A stretch of 64,000 bases of DNA from Archegozetes longisetosus. Taxonomy: Eukaryota > Arthropoda > Arachnida > Sarcoptiformes > Trhypochthoniidae. Positions 1 to 13,900 of this stretch are shown here, one piece after another. The stretch lies in contig JAEMBT020000006.1 in assembly GCA_018873245.2 (NCBI GenBank), forward strand, positions 6,097,855 to 6,161,854. Direction: 5' to 3'. The notes below the pieces were generated by a model, which was not told the DNA's origin, searched no databases, and saw nothing but the letters and a program-made list of their open reading frames with translations. The position numbers and the translations under genes are program-made. How positions within the stretch are numbered: the first letter of the stretch is position 1; each line of letters opens with the position of its first letter.

Positions 1-115
1 GTTTGGTTCGACATTCGATTCGACATTCGATTCAACATTCGATTCAACATTCGATTCAACATTCGATTCAACATTCGATTCAACATTCGATCCAACATTA
101 GATTCAACATTCGAT
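1..115 (-). repeat. 12-base minisatellite coding for ESNV repeats in UBA2
   Basis: About nine head-to-tail copies of a 12-base unit (GAATCGAATGTT on the minus strand). Because the unit is divisible by three it stays in frame and encodes Glu-Ser-Asn-Val over and over at the UBA2 C-terminus. Single-base variants give ESNV, GSNV and EPNV copies. The array touches the window edge, so the copy number is a minimum. Confidence 0.95.
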
Positions 116-2131
116 TCTACTAGCTTTTGGTCATTGTTTTCATCAACTGGTTTGTCTCCTTCTCTAGTAATAACTATCTTATAGAATAGTCCGTCATTTT
201 GGTTCTTATCAATTTTGGTGTCTCTCAAAGTTATAATAATCGTGTGGTTTTGAAGCAAATCATAGACACGGAATCGAGTCTTATCTCTAACAAAAGCATA
301 ATCTGAAAGCAACTTTTTCTGAATTCTTTCTTTCTCTTCCTTAGAGGCCTCATCAAAATCTTCTTTACTCCAGAGAACAGTGGACTGACCATCAATTTGA
401 ATGTCAGGACAAGCAAAATGCAATTTACCAAAAATGATTTGATCGATAAAATCAGAAATAGTTGTTTCATTCAGAGAACAACTAATTTCGACTTCGGGTA
501 TTCTCTGACCTGAACAACAAACCAAACATTCGGGGTTAGGTTTCGGTAATTCGTAGGCACTAATCAGGTTCTTAGCCGAAGGCCCGACTTTGCGAAGGTA
601 TATGTGTCGACAGGTCTCAGCCAATGCTTTGTTTGTTTCTTGTTTATCACTCTCAGAATTGGATTCCTTCAAGTTGCGCAAAATGTTTAGACATTGTAAT
701 GTAATTAAACCGCCTATTATGGAGTTTGTCGACGATATGGCAGGAATTATATTTCCAGCCATTGATTTCACGTCAAACTTTGATTTTCTACTGATATTAA
801 AACAAAATGATCTCAAATTTGAAACAGCTGTAACGAAATTCAGGGCCGGCTCGTCGTCTTTATCCCAAACTAAGAATTTTTCATTACTTAAACGACTTTT
901 CAATTGTTTTAAGCTCTCGTCAAAAACAGTTAGACATTCGGTGATTGACCATAATCTCTGATCTTTAAGAGCTTCAGTTTCATTTGTCGAACCGTTGACC
1001 TCACTGTTACGACTACTTCCTTCTAACCCATTGAAATCGATTTCGTTGGCCAATACTTGATCGTAATTCAGTGAAATTGGCTTTTGTCTGTTTTCCCATA
1101 GCTTATCCATTCGTAGCAAATATTCAATATCTGTTTTAAACAGCTTATCAAACAATAGTTTAGTGTCATAATCGCACTCTTGTGCCCAAACTCTTGTAGA
1201 CTGTGGACGGCTTTCACCTATTTTTCAAGATATGATTTTTGTATTAGGTTTGAATTCATTTTCAATACTAGCAGTTTTTTAAATTCAAATCAAATTAAAT
1301 TAAATAATAAAATCGTTCATAAACTATTGTCATCGACTGTATATAAAATAAGATCTGGATATACAATAATTTCATACCATTGTTATCGTTGTTGTTGTTG
1401 TTGTTGTTACTGTTGTTATTTTCGCTACTACTTGAATTTTCATTTGCAGCCAATTCTGGATCGTTCATATCAGGACTGACATCATTGTCAGCGTCTTCTT
1501 CACCGAACAATTGAGCGAATAGATGTTTGCCCCAAACAATGCAATGGATCGGTAGTGAAGGAGTGTTTCTGATAGTACACGAAGCAAATGATCTGTTGTC
1601 TTGTTTGGGTCCCTCGCATTCATAGCATTGCGTGACATCTCTCTTGATGAGAAAGACTTGTCCCATATATCCTTCAGAACCGGATTCAATGAGCGGCACA
1701 TCAGAGGCCAAACACATTCGATTGACGTGACTTCGAGCAGCCCTGTTGTCGAGTGCATTAATCACTAGAGTATGACTTTTGAAGAAATCAATGTCAAACT
1801 CAGGACTTTGTATTGAGTTATGAATGGCATTGACATTAAGACACGAATTGTGTCCAAAGCTCTCCTTGGCCACTTTAGCTGCAATCTCAGCTTTACTTTT
1901 TCCGATATGGCTCTTATTGAACAGAAACTGTCGGTTAAGGTTCGACACATCGATTGTGTCCAAATCAATTACATTTATATTCGTAAAACCCATCAGAAGT
2001 AAGTCTTTAATCACTTCCGAACCAATACCCCCGGCACCCACCAAAAGGATTCGCGAACTCTTTATCTTATTTGTCAACTCTTCGTCGCCCAGTGTTTCAT
2101 TCAATAGCAACGGAGAATCTATTTCTGACAT
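1..2131 (-). CDS. UBA2: SUMO-activating enzyme subunit 2 (3' end outside window)
   Basis: Catalytic subunit of the SUMO E1 heterodimer: it adenylates SUMO, holds it as a thioester and passes it to UBC9, mainly in the nucleus. Two exons are visible, 1378-2131 and 1-1217, joining in phase inside a Gly codon, giving 657 residues open to the window edge. The start MSEIDS at 2131 was preferred to an in-frame ATG six codons upstream because it matches the family N-terminus. Seen: nucleotide-binding GAGGIG (about residues 32-37), first zinc pair CYEC (169-172), catalytic Cys about 185 in the CTIRNTP motif, the KSMAGNIIPAI stretch in exon 2, a second CxxC, then the ubiquitin-fold domain. Oddities are an Asn-rich run just before the intron and a C-terminal repeat of a four-residue unit (separate entry). 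The call is secure; the true C-terminus lies outside. Confidence 0.97.
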
Positions 2132-3079
2132 TTTTCTTGATTGCCTCAATGATTTAATAAATTAATTCAAATGATTTTCACAAAATAAATACTAAACAAA
2201 TGATTCAAAATTGATGACTTCAATGGCGCGACTCATATCTCACATATCGCTGATAGAGATATCAACCGATTATCGATGTTTCAAATTGAGCTCTAATTTT
2301 ATTCTATATTTAAGCTCAATTAAAACATTAATCATTGAAAAAATCTTATTGAAATTCAAATTTGGTTTATTTTCCATTCAGTCATTAAATTACGCTCAAA
2401 TTCGTTTGATTTATAATTTGTGATCAAAGTTTTGGTCGAGTCGGAGAAGAGTTCTATTCCCATTATTACATTATCTTTGGTTCAATTTAAGTCAAATAAC
2501 TCTTATTTCTATTGTTATATTCGAGAAAATACTACAATTTTCTCAAATAATGGTTAAATCAATAACTACTGAAAAATTCACAATCAATTATTAAAATTTG
2601 AATAAACTTTTCGCTTAAATTGACTCAATGTTAAAATTGACCACAAACTAAGTTATAAAATAAGTTTGAAAGTAAAGCCCCTCGCTGTTAGTCAATGATT
2701 TATTGAGATTTTTGTAGTCTACAAAAGTGACGTAATTTCGTTAACAAATATTAGAATGATTTGAATGAAACCAATTGTATTCTCCATTTATTAATACTAT
2801 GTCACGCTTTGAAACATTGATTCGCAATTACCTTAACCGGTCTTTCACTGACTTAGTTAATGACAACTAATTAATTGGAAATTCAATAACTGTTGACTGA
2901 CTTATTTAACCAAATTATAAACTATCTATCGTCATAAATTCAATTGTGTTAAAGGTTTAGTGTTGCATTTCTATTGATATCATCTGTTTATTTATCTTTG
3001 AATTAAATATAAACAAAAATTGTTTTGTCAACATTCAAATTGATTAATAGACCACTAGTTTAATTAATAAATCACAACA
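2132..3079. promoter_or_regulatory. Shared upstream region of UBA2 and CSN2
   Basis: This 948-base AT-rich spacer separates two divergent start codons, so it should hold both promoters. I see no convincing TATA box, initiator or repeat. The role is inferred from position only. Confidence 0.5.
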
Positions 3080-4979
<1,900 letters not shown>

Positions 4980-5990
4980 TTTCTAATTTAATTCAATTCG
5001 TAACAAGGGGTTTCAATAAAACTAATGTCTTTACTAACTTTTCTATTGTTTAATGGAAAACTATTTGATATTCGAAATTTGGTTTTCATAACAAATTTTC
5101 ACAAATCCAACGATTATGATACTATTACCCTTGTTTTGTATTTATTTAGAAATTTTACAATAAATTCATTTCTCTCTGTCTTACTTGCTATCATTTATTA
5201 AATTATTTAAACTTTAATGAAGTGCAAAAGGTTTTGAAAGACTAGATTTCAATACATGAACACAATAGAGCATTGAGCTTATCTCTTCTGAGTTGGAGTT
5301 TAAGTTTTCTAAAGCAAACAATTCCTTTCAAATTCTTATTTACAAAGTATCAAATTTATAAAATCCCGATCGATACAACTTCACGTTTGAAGAGTAGTAT
5401 TGACTTAAGGTCAGAGATTGATCTCAAGTCAAATACGCTTCAATTCACTTATTTGAAGACTAGATAATCTGAACTAAGGAAATACAAACCAAACTTGGAA
5501 GTGATGAAACTCTAGCTCTATTATAAAATAAATATTGAGTAAACAGATCACATAAATTAGTTGTGAATTGTTTGGCACAACAAACAAACAATAACAATTG
5601 CAATGTCAACATTGATTATAGTATACATTCGATCATAACTTAGTAACTAATAACAGTTAAGAGCTCACCTCAACCCATGTTCAGTTCAAATTTAATATAG
5701 GAACAAAACATAACTGAGCAAAAATTAATGAAATCAATCGTTTAACTGGCATTAAGTTCATTCGAGGAATATTCATCAGATTAATTTCATAAATTTTGGC
5801 CGACTCAAAAATCAGATCTGTCACAGATCTAAAAATAAGCTCAAAACTAAAGCTCGAACTTAAACCTTCTATTTAGCTAATACTCAAATTAAAGTCAATA
5901 ACGATCAATGAAGAAAGTGAGCTCATGACTGCTATTAGTAAAAATTTATGTCTATGATTGTTGTCAACCAGATTCTCCAAAATATATGAT
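4980..5990. other. CSN2 to PHM intergenic region
   Basis: AT-rich sequence between two convergent genes. It holds the CSN2 poly(A) signal at 5015-5020 and otherwise nothing I can support. A 64-codon frame at 5273-5467 starts at a non-ATG codon and resembles no protein. Confidence 0.6.
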
Positions 5991-8900
5991 TTATTCCTCA
6001 TTTCCGTGTAAAATACTCGCATCGATATCAATCTTTTCAGGTACAGAACCAACAATTGTATCACTAGCCCAATAGTAGAACGGCGGTCCTGGTGAGAAGC
6101 AGTATTTCTTACTCAAAATGCGATCGCCGTCCACGTAGTACATCATGTAAAAGTTGCACATTTCGTCATTACCAGTGTTACCGATTCTAACAGTATGTGA
6201 TTGATAGTTATTCATTGTACAACGAGCTGCCATCACATCGTTTTCTGATATCGTCATGTCTTTACTTTCCACCGGATAGAACATCTAAAATTTAACAAAC
6301 TCAGTCAAATTTCACATTACTTGTAACTATACAATCGAAATCGAAAATTGGAACAACATTTTTATCTCTAATCCAACGACTAGACATGAAATTGCAGACG
6401 AACTTTCATTCATTTTTACGAAACCAGTTTTTAGTTTTTTATATTACGATCTCTTTCACATAAGGCTATAGAGCTTAGAAAAAGATGCAAACCTGTGGTT
6501 TCTGAGGGTTGTGTTTTCCTACAAGATCCCATCTTCCATCAGGAGTAATTCGATATCCGGCAACTGCTGTACCGAGTTTATGAGTGTGTGTACGGAATGC
6601 AAACGGGTGAATCTTGATTGGTTCATCAATTGCACAGGCAGATTCCATATGTTCTTTAATGAAAATAGTCATATAATTCATGTTTTATGATTGGCTCTAT
6701 TTTCTTACCAACACTTCTCGGAGCAATCATTCCGCCAGTTCCCAAAAGTAAAACTCCAGCTCGTTTGTTAACTCTGAGAAAAATAAGATAAAATCATAAA
6801 TCAAGCTCATTTAGCGATTTTTAATTTGAGAGTACTCGATTTACGACTCACTTCTTAGTAGTCTTTGGTAAAAGGGTTAATATAATTCCCGAGTTGTCAG
6901 TACCACCATCTGAGTTAAAGTTTGAAAAAATTCATTATGTAAAATTTTGAAAAATTTAATTCATGTGCAAAACAAGTTGACTTGACTTACTTATAAACTT
7001 GTCGACATTGGCGTAATGGACTTGAAGAACAAGATAATTGACACCAGTGTCACCGCCAACTTTGAAGCCCACGCCTATTGAGTGTTATTCAAAATTTAAT
7101 ATCAATGCTGGCCTTCAATGTTAGCTAGTTTATTGTTGCCACTTATAATTTATGGCTATTTCATGAGTTTATGTGTTCTTATAAACTTGAAATAACATTA
7201 GTTTTGCTAAGAATAATATATTAGAACTGCCACTCAGGATTAAAGACAAGTTATAAATATAGAAATTTTCTCTGTCCAACCATCAGGCTCATTAAACCTG
7301 TACTTAAATTATGTTTAGAAATATTTTCTCATAAGAATTACCTTCTGGTAAGACAAGTGCGGGAGCGTCCATAGCCCAGGCATATACTATCTCCGAACCA
7401 CTGGCACAAGTGGGAGCTCTCTTAAACTCTGAATTTGAGTTAACCATTTCACCGCAGTCCCAAACAATTCTTGGAGTATCTCTTTCGTGATAACCTGGTA
7501 CCCTGCATCCATATATCAATATGTGATGTGCAGTAGCCATAGTGGCGTTCGGCTTGAATTCAACTGTTCCGATCAATCAAGTTTTAAAATATTTGAAGAT
7601 ATGTTTAAGATAATTGTATAAATACATTTATTATACGAAATATGTCTGGACATTAAATATTTTTCTGGGTGAAGGCTAACAATTATTTCAATTTAGTAAT
7701 CTAGAATATTCTGCATAACTGAGTACTCTGTAAATTTATAACCGAATATAGTTATGTCTAAAGTAAAGCAATATTCTTAATTTAGTTATCAAAGATCTAG
7801 AAAGCATTGTAAAATATTTCAATCGATAATGCTTTAAGGCTTATAATTGATAATTATTAGATCATAACTTAGTAGAAATTGATTACCTATATAACGATGT
7901 TCTCTCAGTGACATTTTGAATGCAGTACAAAGATATGTTTCTTTCTATAATAAAGTAAAACAAAAATACTTTATTGATCAAAATCAAAAATACCGTTGTC
8001 AATGGCATAAAATATAGCCATAAAATGATATTGAAGCTTGATGTTATTTTTACAGCTCAATTTTATTAGGAATTTCATCTTTTTTGTTGAAAGCAAAAAT
8101 ATTTGATAGAAAGATTATTCTTATTTTATGTTCAACTTTGCCAAAACCATGATGACGATTCTATGATTTTAAGTCAATTGCAAACCTGATTCTTTGAATC
8201 ATATGATGTTTGACAAAATAAGAAATTTGCTTAAGGTTCTTAAAAGTTATTACCAAAGACTCAAGTGCTTTATGAAAAAAGCTAATTGTGTAACAAATGC
8301 ATCTTCAATAATTTATTAGCATCGAGAATATTTAATATAATAATTTTATTAAAATTATGAATATTTAATACAATATGTTTGAGTAATTTGTCATTTAAAA
8401 ATTATTCTTAAGTGATCGTTAATTTTGAGCTCATGAGCACTTAGGATATTTTCATAACATATAAATGAGTCTATGAAACTCTGAAAAATGGTTCTGAAAC
8501 TATGTTATGTGAAAAGGATAATAATAATTAACTATATTCTAGCACAAATGGGAAGACAATTATGATATAAATATAAACCTTTAACAAAGCTCAGGTTCAG
8601 ATAATTTATAAGGTCTAACTTAAGATAGCCCTAAGTTCCTGCAATTTAGGACCTTGAGCTTTCGAACTTTCAAAATCAAGTATTGTTAATTTAAACAAAC
8701 AAAACAAGTAACTATTAGACTTTGTAGTTTTAATTTTAAGCATTTAGAATTGCAGATTTCTTACTAAAGATTTTGTTCTACAAGTGATAGGCTTTCAACT
8801 CGAATAAAACTAAAAAATTGAGAATAGGATGCTCGTTATTATTGTAAATTAACACAGTCTCATTACAACACAAAACAGGACTTATACAACATATGCTATT

Positions 8901-9738
8901 CAAAAACTGATACCTGTTGTTGACTAATTTTAAAAATGTGGCGATATATGTTTTAGGTAAAAAAATTGACATTTTGTTTGGAACAAATAGATTTTTGAGC
9001 GTAAGTGCAATGCTCTGTTAATTTGACCTGAGAAGTAGGAAAGAACATAAAGTGGTACAATTGCTGCCTTAACTGTAATGCTTAGTTTTCTCACTCTGGT
9101 AGCTTTTGAACCTTGAATTAATAATTAGCAGGAAAAGTGCTAAAAATTCCAATCGATCAAAATAACACCAAATCAGAACAATGAGTGTTTAGCTATAAAA
9201 TGTGAAACATCCTTATCAGTATATTCTGAACGTTTTATAGGGGTATGGATTATCCACAGTTATTTGGTTGAAAAAATTGATTTTATCTCTTGTTAAGAAT
9301 TCATTTTGAAAAACAAGCAAACATACCAGTTTTTATTTATTTCAATCTAAATATTTTCAGACTTTCAGATAAGAGAAACGGTAAACAAATTGAGTTAAGA
9401 AAACAGTATCAGGCTTTTAGAAAATGAAAACCCGATATAACTCTTGAAAAGCTGTTAACTAATGAATCAAAAGCATAACTGAGCTGTGATCAATAAGTGA
9501 AAAGTTAGTGATGAACTGTCAAAGATTGACATGAGAACATGATATCCATATGTTATTATAAGAAATTATAAATCGAAATGACATATTGAAATAGACATAC
9601 TTGTAGTGGTTGTACGTCAGGCATAAGCATTGGAAATGTGATCGATTCCTCATTCGCTTCTGTTAATGTCATTAGAACCAGTAAACATAACATAGAAATA
9701 AAGTTTTTAATTCTAACTCTAACACAATTAAAAGTCAT
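5991..9738 (-). CDS. PHM: Peptidylglycine alpha-hydroxylating monooxygenase (monofunctional PHM)
   Basis: Copper- and ascorbate-dependent enzyme of the secretory pathway that hydroxylates glycine-extended neuropeptides, the first step of peptide C-terminal amidation. Eight exons in transcript order: 9601-9738, 7887-7944, 7342-7563, 6991-7074, 6852-6909, 6709-6773, 6493-6653, 5991-6284. They give 359 residues in phase. The start at 9738 begins a signal peptide (basic residues, then FISMLCLLVLMTLTEA). An ATG-preceded longer form 15 codons upstream is possible. All copper ligands of the family are visible: HH in ATAHHILIYGC, H in LQVHY, HTH in FRTHTHKLG and Met in DEMCN. The protein stops after the catalytic core with no lyase domain, like the separate PHM of insects rather than the fused vertebrate PAM. 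Intron 1 is unusually long (about 1.66 kb). The first base of exon 3 rests on a weak acceptor. Confidence 0.94.
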
Positions 9739-10958
9739 TTTGATTAGAATATGAGTCAATTGATCAAAGGAAAACCAATTCACGTAAGGTATATTAAGTT
9801 GAAAATAGTTTTGATTAATAGTCGTCTCGCCACTAGAAATACTACAGCTTTAATGCATTGAATAGGACCTGCAATGAAAGCTGGTATTCATTCTGTTATT
9901 CTCGTATCGATTTTGTTGCCCTTATAGCAGTGGAGCTTTTAAACCTGCTAAAAGTTGCTATGCGACTATTGCTAACACGTACCACTAGAATATAGTTGAC
10001 GTAAACTCAGTCGGCTTATGCTCTTATAGTAGTATTGCCTACAATACAAGTTTTTAGTACTTAATACATTCTTCTCCATGGGTCGGTACTTCTGACACTC
10101 AGTGTCAATAATGTTTTTTGATAACTTTAATTAATTTTTTCATCAGTACAATAAACAATAGGCTATCATGTAAAGCTGTTCAGTTTTAAATCTAGAGTGG
10201 AGTTCGTCAAAACTTTTCTGATGACAAGACTTCCCTAGATCAAGTTTAAATGTTTCTATTGTGTTCTTCTATGCTGCTATTCAACTGGTTTTCATGTTTT
10301 TCAAGTCAATTATGGGAATTGAACTTTAGACAACTTTATCAATTTAAATATTTAGTTTATTTAACTAAAGTTTATTCGTTACCTTCACTAAACTGAAATT
10401 CATTTTTGATAAAAAGTTCCTAAAATTGTAAAAATGCATACTTTTCAACGTTAGAAAAGATTTTAAACAAATAAATGAGTCAAAAATCAATTGTACTAAC
10501 AGTAAAATGCAATGAAATAAAATAGGAAAACTTTTTACAACTTGAAACGAAATTAAACTTTTCTAATAAAGTGCTAGTTCTCATACTTAAGTTTGACATT
10601 AAGGATTGCGCATTAGAGGCACTTTAGAAAACGAGTTAACATAAAACATAAATGTCAAGTCAGTTAAGACAGTTTAAAAAGATATAACGATAAACGTAGT
10701 AGTAGTGATGGAATGAATAGGAAAGCGAGGGATAGAGAGAGGTATAGAGAGCTGTGTATATCTCTGTATAGCTCTGTATAGAGGTTGGTATGGCAAGTAT
10801 AGTTGGAGTATAGGGAGAGAGTGAGAGAGAGTGCGACAAAAGCGCCATCAAATGAAAAATGAATTCTAAACAATGACTCGAAAGGAGATGTGCCTCACAG
10901 ACAGTCAACGCAACACACGATCGCTTGCACACACTTTTTAGTCATTACTACTCCGACA
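9739..10958. promoter_or_regulatory. Divergent PHM / INTS3 upstream region with a GAGA-rich tract
   Basis: Spacer between the PHM and INTS3 start codons. Most is plain AT-rich DNA. Positions about 10715-10835 form an almost pure-purine tract of GAGA, TATAGAGA and GAGAGAGTG units, immediately upstream of INTS3, resembling GAGA-factor sites of arthropod promoters. The minus-strand reading frames in this tract come from the simple repeat. Regulatory function is inference. Confidence 0.5.
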
Positions 10959-13900
10959 ATGGATCCAACAAAGACTTCGATTCATAAGCTTTTTGTCTTC
11001 AGTCCAATCGACGCTAAGGATGACATCGAAGAGGTTCTAAACTATTTATTATTTAATTATTTCAATATTTTCTATTAGAATAATGATAAACACTTTGGCT
11101 GCCATTTATGACGTGCCATTGTCACTATAGATGGCATGAGATCACATCTTAACATATCTTTAAGCAGTTCCATGTCAAAAGTTTCTTAAGTAATTCTACC
11201 AACTCTTCCATTCAACTCCTGTTTGTTATTTCGTTCAATTTCAGTCGTTATTCAACTCAATGTCAAACTTGACAACTGTTTGAAAGCTTTACTAAAGTCT
11301 TGTTTTGTTTATTTGAATCTAGAAATACGAAAGATGTTATCTATTTGTACAAAATTTGATTGCTGCTAAATCAGAAAAAGATGGTCACGAAGAACTCAAT
11401 AATACTGTGAGTCAACTGTTAATCATTTCTCTGCTATTTGTTACTCATACGTAACTCATATTTTCCATTAAAGGCAATTAAAAGTGCGATCAGTCACGAG
11501 GAAGTTAGCATTGGTTTATTGGTCTCGATACTTACCGATCAATCAAATGCTCAAAGAGTAAGAAACCTCTTATATAATTTAATTAAGATATTCTAACTTT
11601 AAGATAATCTTTACTGATTATTAAACCAATACTAGACTGTCAAGTTTGTTCAAATCATAATTATATTCTAAAACATTGAAGAAAAAACATTAGACACTGT
11701 TTTCATTTGTCTTCGATGAGATTTTGTAGATTAAAGCAGTTTAAGTGAATTTTGTTTATCAAATGATAACTCTAATGGTTTATTACAAAAATAGTATCAA
11801 ATAGCACTTTACATATATTCATCGATTTTTTTTTAATAATAACCAATTCTAGTATTCTATTAATAAACTTATCGATTTGTTTGTCTCAGTATTACAGAGA
11901 TCTAACTTATGTCACAAGAGATGGTATGACACTTGTCATCAACTGTTTAAATCAAATTGCTTTAGAAAAATATCAAAAATTACACGATTGTGCCCGAACT
12001 CAGGTATAGAATAATTGACTCGTTTTATTGATTCTTTGTTTTCAACTGTATTTTCAAATATGGTTTTCAGCTGATTTGGCTGTTGAAAGAAATGGTCAAA
12101 AATTCAATATCGGGAATCGATGGGTTGTGTTTTAATCTGTTGAGACAAATAGCCGGCGGCGATATATCTCCAAAGAATATATGGCTGGCAGAGACTATGC
12201 TCGATATATTCATTGAGAATCGTTCGTGGCTCGAACAGATTCAGATATTGGTCGCTTCCGTTGTATATACTTATCTTAGATTAATTGCAGACCATTCGAA
12301 TTCTCTTTTAGCCAAACTCAGACAAAAAGAAATCGAGTTTTGTGCTTCACTTCTCAGAGAAAGGTTTGCCGATTGTACTTGTATTGGAAGGGATTTAGTC
12401 AGACTTTTGCAAAATGTGGCTCGAATCCCAGAATTCGAGAAAATATGGAGAGAACTGTTCACTAATCCCAGCTCATTGGCACCAAATTTCACTGGAATTC
12501 AACAATTGATGAAAACTCGAACTTCGAGGAGGTTTTTTCAATCAAGAATAACACCAGAGATGGAAAGAAAGATATTTTTTCTAACATCTCAAGTGAAGTT
12601 TGGTCAGCAAAAACGATATCAGGATTGGTTTCAACGCCAGTATTTATCAACACCTGAAAGTCAAACGTTAAGGTGTGATGTGATAAGATTTATATGTGGT
12701 GTAATTCATCCCTCAAATGAACTGCTGTGTTCTGATGTGATTCCTCGTTGGGCTGTCATCGGATGGCTATTGACTACTTGCACATCAAACGTAGCTGCAT
12801 CCAATGCCAAACTCTCTCTTTTCTACGATTGGCTTTTCTACGACGCAGAAAGAGATAATATAATGAACATCGAACCCGCCATATTAGTAATGTATCACTC
12901 TATTAGATCGCATCCCGCAATAACAGCAACTTTGTTGGATTTTCTATGTCGAGTATGCTTCTAATTCTCATTCCATCATCCATTTTATTAAATCTATTTT
13001 ATTAAATTCATTTTATTTTATGTTGACTTGTAGATCGCTCACAATTTTTGTCCAACTCTCGCACCACTAGTCAAACAAGGGATCAAAACATCATTACAAC
13101 AAATTTTAGATAAACGCGTTTTACAGTAATATTGATTGACTGAACATTTTTTCAGGACCTAAATATGCTTAACCTTTGCTTTGGTATTGTAGGTCATTAT
13201 CACCCCTTTTTGACAGCAATAAATTGGATCGAGAACTGAGATCAATGGTTCGCGAATCCTTTCCAGAGTTCTGTGCTTCTTCTGATGGAATACCTCTTTC
13301 TGGAAATTTGGAAATTAATAATTCAAGAGATCAATTTGTAATGATAGCCGACGAAAACGCAACACTTAATCACAATTCATCTTCCATTTTACAAAATGCA
13401 GCCAAATTTAGTGATGAAGAAGAAGAATGCACCACAGCTAAAAAGCCTAAAAGAAACAAAAAAGAGACAAATGACACAAAAAATGGCAAAAAGTCAATTA
13501 AAGTGCCCAAAGATAGTAATATTAGCTCTTCAGCGAGTGCTCTTTCCAAAAGTGATATAACCGCTCAAATTGAACAATTAAGTAATTCTGAGTTGCGATC
13601 GTGTCTCACAAGACTACATGAAGACAAGTATGTTTTGTATCTTTAGTCCTAAATATTTCAATTGAAATAATGAAAAAGCTCTGACATTTCTAACATATTT
13701 TAGGGATAACGAAACGAGATGTGAAGCAATGGAAAAACTGATACAATTAGTAATGCAAGATGAAGACAGCGATCAAGACATGACTTCAAATTTGATGATT
13801 ATTCTGCTGTGCATTTTAGAGGATGATCTGTCAAAGCGTGTATTTCCAGGCAGTAGCTCATCTGTTGATGAGGAGGAGTTAGAGGACTCGATTGGTACTC

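Noticed and set aside
1..115. CRISPR array
   Set aside because: Direct 12-base units without spacers, in frame with a gene; eukaryotic context.
5273..5467. 64-codon plus-strand frame after CSN2
   Set aside because: Non-ATG start, AT-rich composition, no motif and no splice partners.
10660..10932. Minus-strand frames of 69 and 90 codons upstream of INTS3
   Set aside because: They are translations of the GAGA simple repeat (Leu, Ser and Tyr runs).
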